This document shows, one piece after another, positions 17,288 through 24,103 of a stretch of DNA of 43,252 nucleotides. The stretch comes from an uncultured Lachnospiraceae bacterium. Lineage in GTDB: Bacteria > Bacillota > Clostridia > Lachnospirales > Lachnospiraceae. The stretch spans positions 1 to 43,252 of the forward strand of contig CAJTUC010000028.1 in assembly GCA_910579395.1 (NCBI GenBank), in the 5' to 3' direction. The translations under genes were made by a program, and so were the position numbers. Every line of letters starts with the position of its first letter. Position 1 is the first letter of the stretch. The notes under the pieces were generated by a model. The model was not told the DNA's origin, made no database searches, and saw only the letters and a list, made by a program, of their open reading frames with translations.

Positions 17288-17425
17288 ATTATACCGCATA
17301 TAAACTTTTCTGTCTATCATCTGCAATTGAGAAATTTGTGCACTTTTACTTGCTATCACCAAAAATCCTTGATATCTTTTAAAGCACCTTGCAAATATGG
17401 TTCACACGTTCCGAATAGTCCACAG
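17288..17425. repeat. Long direct repeat, right copy (IS1634 target duplication)
   Basis: 138-bp counterpart of 15237-15386, beginning ATTATACCGC and ending GTCCACAG. It keeps a second TAGACA-17-TATAAT promoter (17288-17316, minus strand), which now fires into the right end of the insertion sequence. The relic gene at 17379-17666 runs into this repeat. Confidence 0.85.
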
Positions 17426-17666
17426 GCGCGCATTCAAAAGAATCTATGCGGGAAATTGCTTTCTTTTCATTCAGATACCACTGTTTGTTCAAAGCAAAAA
17501 TCACCTTCTTCGGTTCTCTCCACAATATTCCTTACCCTGCCGATATCCCGCAGGATTAAATCCACATAGCAGCCGTCCCGATTGCTCTTGAACCGCCCAG
17601 CACAATTCCTTTGATAAAAGAACAGGTACATAATTCCTTTATAATTTTTGATATATTACTTTCCAT
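17379..17666 (-). pseudogene. Nucleotidyltransferase-domain protein relic
   Basis: Reading from the ATG at 17664-17666, frame 1 gives MESNISKIIKELCTCSF then IKGIVLGGSRAIGTA, the GGSRATG-type active-site loop of nucleotidyltransferases, and stops at 17556-17558. Shifted frames continue with YVDLILRDIGRVRNIVERTEEG and then QWYLNEKKAISRIDSFE, with VDYSERVNHICKVL at the end. The metal-binding Asp pair that should follow the GGSR loop is deleted. An intact relative would be about 250 aa. Its last 15 codons and downstream promoter region are duplicated at the left side of the IS. Confidence 0.75.
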
Positions 17667-17701
17667 CCGTATTATTTTCCTTCTTTCAGCATCCGACAGA
17701 A

Positions 17702-17992
17702 TCAGATTTCATAATCAATGCAAGCCCTGTCAACTCTGACAGAATATACAAATTCCCCGAATTCTATATGCTGCGGTGATTTCTGATACTCGTCCAACGT
17801 CTCCACCGTATCAAAATCAAAAATCAACGCGACATCGTAATTGGATGCGGGCGTTTTTTCCGCATTTCTAACAACGTTAAATTCTTTGATGATTTCCAGT
17901 TTCCTTAATTTTTCTGCTCTTTCCAAAAACTCGTTGATGTTCTTTTCCTTGTTCTCCTCTTTTAGGGTGAACATACATACATGTCTTATCAT
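17702..17992 (-). CDS. Dabb-family (stress-responsive A/B barrel) protein
   Basis: Small dimeric alpha-beta barrel protein of about 96 aa. MIRHVCMFTLKEE at the start and YDVALIFDFDTVETLDEYQKSPQH in the middle are the Dabb signature (the H-V-x-F beta strand and the Y-x-x-P-x-H loop). AAGGAGG 7 nt before the chosen ATG decides the start over an in-frame TTG eight codons upstream. It follows the methyltransferase gene by about 30 nt and is probably co-transcribed. Dabb proteins range from cyclases to stress proteins, so no activity is assigned. Confidence 0.9.
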   Translation of the reverse strand: MIRHVCMFTLKEENKEKNINEFLERAEKLRKLEIIKEFNVVRNAEKTPASNYDVALIFDFDTVETLDEYQKSPQHIEFGEFVYSVRVDRACIDYEI

Positions 17993-18024
17993 TGTGTTTC
18001 CTCCTTTAAATTCCAATTCAATAT

Positions 18025-18798
18025 TTATTCTAACCTTTCTTTTTCAACCACCAAAAGAAACCGATGAATCCTTCCCTCCAAGACACCTTTTTGCTCCAGT
18101 ATTTCCTGTGCGTGATAAAGATTTTCCTGACAATCCCTGACATTGAAATTCGGAAATTCCCATTCGATGATTCTTGCGAACCAGACAAGCGCCCCAACAT
18201 CCCAAAACTTAATCGGCCGAAAGGCCTCATCCGCTTTTATGACTGAAAACCCGATTTCTTCAAATGCCGCCTGCGCTATCTTCAAATACTGATCAGGAAA
18301 CGGAATATCAGATACATCATTTAACAACAGTTCCACAAGCTCCCTGTCGTTTTCCGCACCAACCTGCTCCGTGATAAAAATACCGCCATTTTTTAAGACC
18401 CGGTAGATTTCATTTGGATCAAAATCTCCATGCCGGTTTATGATCATATCAAAGCTTCTATCATCAAAAGGCAGTCTATCACCGCTATCCGCTTTCCGAA
18501 AATCAATTCCCAGTGGAAGCAGCCTTCTTTCACATAACGCTATGTTAGGCGGATAATTCTCTGTTGCGGCAAGATTATGATACGGATGCCTGAGAGATAA
18601 TAAAAATTCGCCTCCACCCGTATCGAGATCCAGCAATCTCATCTCCGGTCGTAAATACTGCCGGACAATCTCTCCGTAATCCCACGGCAGGTCATTCTCT
18701 TCCTCATATTTTCCCTTGATATGAGAAAAATCCCATCCCTGAATATGTGCGTTCTCCTCTTCCTGCATCCATCGCGTTAATAATGTTTTCTTATTCAT
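18025..18798 (-). CDS. Class I SAM-dependent methyltransferase
   Basis: Rossmann-fold methyltransferase of 257 aa. Motif I is LLDLDTGGGEFLLSL (about residues 55-69), followed by the acidic ATENY (motif II) and the SFDMIINRHGDF post-I region typical of Methyltransf_11 enzymes. There is no membrane segment. Substrate unknown; close relatives are often called small-molecule or rRNA methylases without proof. AAAGGAG lies about 9 nt before the ATG. It heads a two-gene unit with the Dabb protein, and an elaborate hairpin (18838-18912) lies just upstream. Confidence 0.9.
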   Translation of the reverse strand: MNKKTLLTRWMQEEENAHIQGWDFSHIKGKYEEENDLPWDYGEIVRQYLRPEMRLLDLDTGGGEFLLSLRHPYHNLAATENYPPNIALCERRLLPLGIDFRKADSGDRLPFDDRSFDMIINRHGDFDPNEIYRVLKNGGIFITEQVGAENDRELVELLLNDVSDIPFPDQYLKIAQAAFEEIGFSVIKADEAFRPIKFWDVGALVWFARIIEWEFPNFNVRDCQENLYHAQEILEQKGVLEGRIHRFLLVVEKERLE

Positions 18799-18837
18799 GT
18801 TTAACTACTCCTTTTTCGTATTTGGTCTTGTACGATT

Positions 18838-18912
18838 CGGTGCAGTTACCTGATAACATAATCATCATTTTAACCTCGATACAGCCTGTTATCAGCCTTT
18901 ATAACTGCACCG
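18838..18912. repeat. Two-part inverted repeat upstream of the methyltransferase gene
   Basis: An outer 11-bp stem (18838-18848 with 18902-18912, GTGCAGTTA type) encloses a second 9-bp stem (18851-18859, CTGATAACA, with 18887-18895, TGTTATCAG). The whole forms a 75-nt cruciform-like structure 40 nt upstream of the ATG, possibly regulatory or a remnant of a small mobile element. Confidence 0.7.
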
Positions 18913-18944
18913 AGTATTTACCTCGAATATACTGCATTTGCTCT

Positions 18945-19326
18945 TCACATCCTTTCAAGATTGTTTATAATAGGTAATTGCGAAACACATCCTTTCAGGA
19001 AAGCAGTTGTACAGAATAAACAAATCACAAGCAGGGTGCTATGTCGCCGCCGGTGTTTAGACGCCGTGTTTTGGCGTCTTATGCACCGCTGCGAGCGACA
19101 GTGCAGCGAAAGCGTGCCCTGCGGTGATTGTCTATTTTGTACAACGGAAGTCTTCGAAAACATCGTTTCGCAATTACCTATTGTTTATAATTACGTTAAA
19201 ATCTTTAAAAGAAATCCCTTCTGGAACTTCATTAAATTGAGCCGTCGGGCTTTCTTTTCCGCCGCGCAGTTCTATATAGTAATCCACGATCTTTTGATAC
19301 TGCTCAAATACATTTGAATACCTCGC
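18945..19326 (-). pseudogene. C-terminal relic of an unrecognised gene, split by a MITE
   Basis: A minus-strand frame from 19326 reads ARYSNVFEQYQKIVDYYIE and LRGGKESPTAQFNEVPEG, then ISFKDFNVIINN, where the MITE begins. If the MITE and one 10-bp target copy are removed, the frame continues INNLERM and stops at 18945-18947. It is thus about 50 codons of a gene end that was coding before the MITE arrived. No start codon and no family recognised. Confidence 0.55.
18971..19180. mobile_element. 210-bp MITE with 16-bp terminal inverted repeats
   Basis: Perfect terminal inverted repeats TAGGTAATTGCGAAAC (18971-18986) and GTTTCGCAATTACCTA (19165-19180), flanked by a 10-bp direct repeat TTGTTTATAA (18961-18970 and 19181-19190), the mark of transposition. 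The interior is one long imperfect palindrome (for example GTTGTACA near 19008 with TGTACAAC near 19140, and AGACGCC/GGCGTCT at the centre). It has no gene; the open frame across it is a by-product of the palindrome. The 10-bp duplication points to mobilisation by an IS4/IS231-like transposase in trans, which is not in the window. Confidence 0.88.
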
Positions 19327-19345
19327 TCAAATATTATACCGCTGT

Positions 19346-20872
19346 TTACTCCGCTTTGCCAAGGCAATCCATTGCAATTTTTTCCAGAAAAATCATATAT
19401 CGCTCCTGACTCTCGTAATTAATCTCATGAAAAGCAATCCTGAGCGTTCCATCCTGATTATTTGAAAAGAATACATCAGGAAAATGCAGGCACAGGATAA
19501 ACATTTCATACAGGTCGGTTATAGATAATGTAATCTCTTCTCTGACCTTATCCTGTGAATACTTATAATACAAATCTACTATATTTATCGTACAGGTATT
19601 TGTCCTTAATCCCTTCGTAGAAATTATTCGGTCATTAATATCCTTCCATATTTTTCTATAGCATTCTTCATCTGTATTAATCCTGACATTTTCCAGTTTT
19701 AATTCCTTTTCAACATATTTTTCAATATCCTCAATCCTATCGTAAATGACTCTGACAGAAATTAAGAAGATAAATCGGCAGAACTTTATTCCGTATTTTT
19801 CGATTCTTCCATGTGCATGCCAATTTCTGATATGTTTCAATACCATCGTTAATGCGTATTCATTAATATCGGCTCTGGATGCTCCTGCACTTATGGTCCG
19901 CTTGTCCAAGCTTTCCCAAAACGCCGTTAAGCTACCGATAATATTTTCCGCAATTCTCTCAATATCTTTATCTTCTCTTAATTCGGAAATATCATATTGT
20001 ATCGTTTGTATTAAGTCCCTAAAATAACTTTCCGGATACCGCTGTTTTAATTTACCATTCGGGTAAAGTCTATAAATAGCCGGTACTCTGCCTTTTATGT
20101 ATTCACAAATATTGAAAGCCATATTCCTGAACTCATAATACGCTTTCAACTCACCGTTCTTCTCCTTTTCAATCCACTTTGCTAATTTATCTCCATCTTT
20201 TTTATTAATCTTATTTTCAACTTTTAACCCTGTCGTCGTTAATAAGCGGAAAAAATCTTCATTATTCTTCACTTCCTCATTTCGACTCCGCTGGGGCTCA
20301 GGCAATGAACCGATATCCTGCATCAGTATATCTTTAATTTTCTCATAAGCCTTTATCCCCTTATCATTCTTATCGTCAAGAATATTCATGATCCTCTTTC
20401 TGATCGATGGAACTTTATCTGCATTCCGCCTTATCTCTTCATCTTTCTCCGAGTCCCTTTTTTTCAATTTTTCTATCATATGAAGAATTTTATTTTTTTC
20501 CTCATATTCGTCATCTTCCTCTGTAATATAGGCGCTCAGAAAAGCTATCCTGCTAAGCGGATATCCTCTCGAAATCAGATACATAAAAATCAGAAATCCC
20601 ATATTCGTATTGCCCATGGCCTCTGTATCAATACACTCTTTCACTTTATACAAATATTCTTCCGGTACTGTCCACTCCATTCTTATATCCAGAATAATTT
20701 TATCAAATCCTCCAAAATCATCCGATGTAATATATTCAAAGGCCGACACCGGATCATTACAATAAGATACCATACTTTTATAGGACTGTAAGTTTTTATA
20801 TCTGCTGAAAAAATCTGCTTCCGTATCATCGTCATTGAGAATCAGAACTCTTTTGTACTTAACTTTCATCAT
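19346..20872 (-). CDS. Receiver-HEPN fusion protein, candidate effector of a phosphorelay
   Basis: Protein of 508 aa, not a known family. Residues about 6-125 form a receiver-like domain: the acidic cluster LNDDD (14-16), the predicted phospho-Asp62 in DKIILDIRM and the switch-like LSRIAFLSAY; the usual conserved Lys is unclear. A charged linker (125-210) leads to an all-helical C-terminal region carrying IRNWHAHG (Arg349 to His354), the Rx4H motif of HEPN RNases and toxins. The ATG at 20872 follows GGAGGAG by 8 nt; the frame also opens at a GTG overlapping the upstream stop. Coupled translation with the kinase-like gene implies a pair. I infer that phosphorylation gates a HEPN activity; a purely structural HEPN is the alternative. 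Confidence 0.7.
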   Translation of the reverse strand: MMKVKYKRVLILNDDDTEADFFSRYKNLQSYKSMVSYCNDPVSAFEYITSDDFGGFDKIILDIRMEWTVPEEYLYKVKECIDTEAMGNTNMGFLIFMYLISRGYPLSRIAFLSAYITEEDDEYEEKNKILHMIEKLKKRDSEKDEEIRRNADKVPSIRKRIMNILDDKNDKGIKAYEKIKDILMQDIGSLPEPQRSRNEEVKNNEDFFRLLTTTGLKVENKINKKDGDKLAKWIEKEKNGELKAYYEFRNMAFNICEYIKGRVPAIYRLYPNGKLKQRYPESYFRDLIQTIQYDISELREDKDIERIAENIIGSLTAFWESLDKRTISAGASRADINEYALTMVLKHIRNWHAHGRIEKYGIKFCRFIFLISVRVIYDRIEDIEKYVEKELKLENVRINTDEECYRKIWKDINDRIISTKGLRTNTCTINIVDLYYKYSQDKVREEITLSITDLYEMFILCLHFPDVFFSNNQDGTLRIAFHEINYESQERYMIFLEKIAMDCLGKAE

Positions 20873-20886
20873 CTTATACTCCTCCA

Positions 20887-22725
20887 TCACAGATAAAGAT
20901 CCGCATCTATATACATTTTCGTTACAAAGTGTCCATCTTCCGTTTCACTTGCACTGACAAACCCCTCTTTTTCGGGATTATCAAAATTAATCCTTTCCAG
21001 CATGATTTCCGTTGCGTTTAATCCATTTCCCTCCCTGTTGCCAGAGAAGCTTCTGTCCCCAATTCCATTGATCATTTCTATAACGATATAGTTATCCTCC
21101 ATATCCGTATAGATTTTCAAATGAAACATTTTATCGATTCCGTAATCTCCATACGTCAACGCATTGGATATCACTTCTACGATTCTTGTATAAAGAAATG
21201 ATGTTCCTACCTCTTCTTCATTCCACTCAATCGTTTCCAAATCCTTGGAAACAGTTAACTCAAAATTCAATTGATCGCTGTACATTTTATATACAGCCTC
21301 TATCTCATTTGATAAATCCCAAAGTTTACGATCTATCATAGCAGAATCGATTCCGGCCTGAGACATCTTTTCCAATATGAACATAAATCTTGTTTTTTGC
21401 GAATTCTCCGCCAGTTGTAAAGAAATCTGATTGATCGCCTTATATACGATTTTTTTTACGGTTATTCCGTTTCCGCTATTTTTTTTCTTTGCCCTGGAAA
21501 TATTTTCCCGAATCGCGCCTTTAGAAACCGACACGTTATGCACCATTTTCAAGAGTCTGCACTCATTTTGAGTAATCACTTCATTAAAATAAATGTACAT
21601 GATTTTACGATATAATTCCCTGTTTTTTTCATCCTCTCTTAAACAATGTGCAACCTCCGCTATCAAAGCGGGCTTCATAATATTTTCTACAGAGTGGGAA
21701 TAGTCTTCCACCATCTTGTTGTTCTGCCTTATCATGCTGTCTTTCTCTGCATTAAGTTTTACCTGCTTTGCCATTGCCAGGCTACGATATTGTCTTTCAG
21801 ACAAATTCACGGGCAGGTTCAAAAACTCTCTTCTTTCAATTAGTGTACCGTTTCTTCCTTCTATATCTTTTCCATCATATAATTCGCCATCTCCCATCTC
21901 GCCCGCTCTTAAAGTTCTTCTGACGAACTCTTCCGCAAAAAAGATATAACAGTTTATCTTCTCCTGATTCCCTTCCTCACTCTGCTTCATCGCCGCAAGA
22001 CCCCTGCGAATATCTTGAAAAGATTCTATTTTATTTCCACAAAGATTTGATAAGATTTCCAGATCGCTATAAGCCGCTATTGATAATTTTCTCAGAGTGC
22101 TCGAGATGATGATCTCAGGTAACAGCGCTGAGAAATCGCCGGCTCTTCTTTTTTCTTCTTCAAATGACAGATATCTGGGCTCTGTCAGTTCCTTTAATTC
22201 GCCTGATATCTCTTCCTTAAAAACCTCCATTTCATCAAACCATTCCAGAATATCTTCTTTCCCGTCCTCTGCTTCAAAATCTTCCTCATCTCTTGAACAT
22301 ATTTCCAGAAAGCATAATATATGTACATATAATTTAGGGATGTCAAAATTATACAGACCCATTTCCAGCGCACGCTCAAAATGTTCAATATCCTGATCAA
22401 AAATACCATAACGAATATATTCCAAATATTGCCTGTCCTCACCATCCATTTCATTTCTGTCGTAGATTTTTTCCAAGCCGAAATCATCACCAAAAATCTT
22501 ATGCAGGCCGTTTAAAACAAAAAAGTTGCAGTAAACGGCATATGCTGTGACAAATTCCTCGCTCCATTCGTATTCTGCAAAAATGTTATTTAATAATTCC
22601 AAGGCGGAATCCCTGACCTCCATACAGGTCTTTTTATCGCAATCCTCCAGCAGACCAGCCGTTCGCTCTCTCTCATCTGCCAATTCGTTTAAAGCATCTA
22701 TATAGTCCTGAACAATCTTGTACAT
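20887..22725 (-). CDS. Cytosolic histidine-kinase-like GHKL ATPase
   Basis: Protein of 612 aa without signal peptide or membrane helices. The N-terminal about 320 residues are helical and acidic, possibly a sensor built of TPR-like helices. A plausible phospho-acceptor is His344 in EDYSHSVENIMKP (HxxxN as in DHp helices). The C-terminal about 100 residues carry the ATPase: N box VEVISNALTYGD, G1-like NGIGDRSF and G2-like GNGLNATEIM. The spacing from His to N box (about 175) is longer than in standard kinases. The ATG at 22725 has AGGAGG 5 nt upstream. The receiver-HEPN gene follows immediately, its alternative GTG start overlapping this stop. Defence phosphorelays such as Detocs show a comparable kinase/response-regulator logic, but homology is not claimed. 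Confidence 0.75.
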   Translation of the reverse strand: MYKIVQDYIDALNELADERERTAGLLEDCDKKTCMEVRDSALELLNNIFAEYEWSEEFVTAYAVYCNFFVLNGLHKIFGDDFGLEKIYDRNEMDGEDRQYLEYIRYGIFDQDIEHFERALEMGLYNFDIPKLYVHILCFLEICSRDEEDFEAEDGKEDILEWFDEMEVFKEEISGELKELTEPRYLSFEEEKRRAGDFSALLPEIIISSTLRKLSIAAYSDLEILSNLCGNKIESFQDIRRGLAAMKQSEEGNQEKINCYIFFAEEFVRRTLRAGEMGDGELYDGKDIEGRNGTLIERREFLNLPVNLSERQYRSLAMAKQVKLNAEKDSMIRQNNKMVEDYSHSVENIMKPALIAEVAHCLREDEKNRELYRKIMYIYFNEVITQNECRLLKMVHNVSVSKGAIRENISRAKKKNSGNGITVKKIVYKAINQISLQLAENSQKTRFMFILEKMSQAGIDSAMIDRKLWDLSNEIEAVYKMYSDQLNFELTVSKDLETIEWNEEEVGTSFLYTRIVEVISNALTYGDYGIDKMFHLKIYTDMEDNYIVIEMINGIGDRSFSGNREGNGLNATEIMLERINFDNPEKEGFVSASETEDGHFVTKMYIDADLYL

Positions 22726-22748
22726 AACAGCCTCCTGCATTTTTCATT

Positions 22749-22844
22749 TTAACAGCCATGCCGCCTCCCGGCGGCACAAACCATCCCTGATTCTTCAAAT
22801 AAAGGTCTTGTAATATCGTATACTTCCATCTTTCCATTCTTCAT
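22749..22844 (-). CDS. Tiny gene, 31-aa peptide with Cys-rich tail
   Basis: Starts at the ATG 22842-22844, with AAAGGATGG about 9 nt upstream, and ends 23 nt before the kinase-like gene. The peptide reads MKNGKMEVYDITRPLFEESG and ends MVCAAGRRHGC. The acidic N-terminal part, a break, and a Cys-bearing basic tail look like a precursor (signal or RiPP-like), but no modifying enzyme or transporter is nearby. It is unrelated to the two amphipathic peptides upstream. Coding status is supported by the ribosome site, codon pattern and position only. Confidence 0.5.
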   Translation of the reverse strand: MKNGKMEVYDITRPLFEESGMVCAAGRRHGC

Positions 22845-22906
22845 ATTTAGCAGCCATCCTTTCCTAAGAAAAAAACGTTGCAGTTTCCTGTCAGATTGTA
22901 AGCTTT

Positions 22907-22987
22907 TCAGTCATTCAATGCCGATACGATGCTGATCACACCGCCGACAATTTGGCAAGCAGCTTTAACAAATTTAATGATACTCAT
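22907..22987 (-). CDS. Tiny gene, 26-aa membrane-active-type peptide
   Basis: Starts at the ATG 22985-22987, preceded by AAGGAAGG with 9-10 nt spacing. The peptide begins MSIIKFVKAACQIVGG and ends VISIVSALND: a single amphipathic/hydrophobic helix with two Lys on one side, like phenol-soluble modulins, delta-haemolysin or type I toxins. It lies 49 nt after the 25-aa peptide gene; a 10-bp hairpin (about 23011-23036) sits between them. A U-tract (22869-22875) without a strong stem follows it. Confidence 0.7.
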   Translation of the reverse strand: MSIIKFVKAACQIVGGVISIVSALND

Positions 22988-23036
22988 TCTGATAACCCTT
23001 CCTTTCTTCCAGCCTTATGCAATCCCTGCATAAAGC

Positions 23037-23114
23037 CTATTCAAAAATCTCAATTACGGCAATGACTGCCTTGGCAACATTTTTTATTACCTTCACTACA
23101 TCTTCAATTTCCAT
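23037..23114 (-). CDS. Tiny gene, 25-aa amphipathic helical peptide
   Basis: Starts at the ATG 23112-23114, preceded by a consensus AGGAGG at 7 nt, the strongest ribosome site in the cluster. The peptide begins MEIEDVVKVIKNVAKAV and ends IAVIEIFE: a near-perfect amphipathic helix with Val/Ile on one face and Glu/Lys on the other. The pattern is typical of phenol-soluble modulin-like or small membrane peptides. It begins 42 nt after the hicB stop on the same strand, so read-through from the hicB promoter is likely. Confidence 0.72.
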   Translation of the reverse strand: MEIEDVVKVIKNVAKAVIAVIEIFE

Positions 23115-23156
23115 AATCCTACCTCCTCTTGAAAATTAACAACTTCATCATCTGTA

Positions 23157-23564
23157 TTAATCTTCATGTTCGTCCTGGATCTCGTCTTTAATTCCCAATT
23201 CCAGCTTAATTCCCTTGACAAGTGCTGCAGAATAATTCACTTTGCCCTTTTTAGCGAGAATATCCAGCCGCTGCGGTATTGTTACATTTTTTTTCACATA
23301 AATTTCTTTGGCCGCCGTTCTGAAATATGGCATCCAAATATGAATGTAGACGACATCTGTTTCTCGTTCATTTGGAACCGGAAGCTCCCTGTTATTGCTT
23401 TCATAATCGAGTATTTCTAATGCCAGACTTTTTTGAGCAGAACAAATGGCTTCTTCTCTGGTCGTCTCTTCTATCAGGATCATATCAGGAAAATCCAGAA
23501 ATTTGATCTGACAGATATTTCCATCGCATTTTATTCTTGCCGGATATACATAGTTTTCCTTCAT
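23157..23564 (-). CDS. hicB: HicB-family antitoxin/repressor
   Basis: HicB-like protein of 135 aa. The N-terminal partial RNase H-like fold is seen in YPARIKCDGNICQIKFLDF and EETTREEAICSAQKSLALEI. The C-terminal DNA-binding helix region is VKKNVTIPQRLDILAKKGKV followed by NYSAALVKGIKLELGI. HicB neutralises the HicA RNase and represses its own promoter. The ATG at 23564 is preferred over an upstream GTG (23574-23576) that sits right next to the purine-rich GGGGAG. Unusually, hicA is not downstream but divergent across the intergenic region. HicB is instead followed by three tiny genes and the kinase-like/HEPN pair. Confidence 0.9.
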   Translation of the reverse strand: MKENYVYPARIKCDGNICQIKFLDFPDMILIEETTREEAICSAQKSLALEILDYESNNRELPVPNERETDVVYIHIWMPYFRTAAKEIYVKKNVTIPQRLDILAKKGKVNYSAALVKGIKLELGIKDEIQDEHED

Positions 23565-23588
23565 CTCTTTTTTCACTCCCCACGCCCC

Positions 23589-23642
23589 AAGGAAGATTAT
23601 AATCCGTATTGATTGTTTACAATACAGATTATAATCTTCCTT
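23589..23642. promoter_or_regulatory. 23-bp palindromic operator, probably bound by HicB
   Basis: Arms 23589-23611 and 23620-23642 are complementary at 22 of 23 positions around an 8-bp spacer. The right arm covers the -10 box of the hicB promoter and the left arm its start region, so a protein bound here would block hicB transcription. HicB autorepression is the expected mechanism. Confidence 0.8.
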
Positions 23643-23656
23643 ACAGTTCTTGTCAA
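23628..23656 (-). promoter_or_regulatory. Consensus sigma-A promoter of the hicB operon
   Basis: Minus strand TTGACA (23651-23656), exactly 17 bp, then TATAAT (23628-23633): a perfect consensus, hence strong and needing repression. Transcription starts near 23621, inside the palindrome. Confidence 0.9.
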
Positions 23657-23691
23657 TCTATTTTTTAAATATTTTCCCCAAAAGTTTTTCA

Positions 23692-23720
23692 TTGCATTTT
23701 CCCTTCATATATCTTATAAT
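23692..23720 (+). promoter_or_regulatory. Promoter of hicA
   Basis: TTGCAT (23692-23697), 17 bp, TATAAT (23715-23720). The roughly 75-nt leader that follows carries a doubled AACCGTTA (around 23754 and 23772), which may be a further regulatory site. Confidence 0.8.
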
Positions 23721-23803
23721 TTGGTAACGAGATGTGCAGTCAATAACAGTGTAACCGTTACCTTATTTGAAACCGTTAACTGTTTCCCATAAGGAGGCTG
23801 CAT

Positions 23804-23998
23804 ATGACATTTCGTGAAATCGAGACAATCTTGATGGCTGATAACTGGGTTTTAATCAGCGTGATAGATTCATACCACCAGTATCGAAAAGCTGACGCCC
23901 CTAATGCCATCATTGTTCCAGACTATGATGGCCGCGCCCTCAGCATCGGCATCATCAGGGATCTTGAAAAAAAGACAGGCCTGTCTCTTCGGAGATAG
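23804..23998 (+). CDS. hicA: HicA-family mRNA interferase toxin
   Basis: Small dsRBD-fold toxin of 64 aa. MTFREIETILMADNWVL and the DYDGRALSIGIIRDLEKKTGLS end are typical of HicA. The catalytic stretch is DSYHQYRK where most relatives have GSHHQY: the His equivalent to the catalytic one is kept, but the preceding Gly and first His are replaced, so activity may be reduced. AAGGAGG lies 6 nt before the ATG. The stop codon is part of a terminator hairpin (about 23975-24010) ending in T6. It is transcribed away from hicB, so toxin and antitoxin are under separate promoters. Confidence 0.88.
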   Translation: MTFREIETILMADNWVLISVIDSYHQYRKADAPNAIIVPDYDGRALSIGIIRDLEKKTGLSLRR

Positions 23999-24103
23999 GC
24001 TGTTTTTTACCTGAGCCGGAATCTGTAATGACTTTTCATTTCCGCAATCTCCTAGTATACTATAAGAAAACCCAAACAGAACGATAAAGGTGTGATTGGC
24101 AAA

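Noticed and set aside
15237..17425. Long flanking repeats as an ordinary segmental duplication or composite transposon
   Set aside because: The repeat copies abut the IS ends exactly and join host sequence continuously when the element is removed, as expected for an IS1634 target duplication.
18945..19163. 72-codon minus frame across the MITE
   Set aside because: Arises from the palindromic MITE interior and its junction; its coding part belongs to the relic that existed before insertion.
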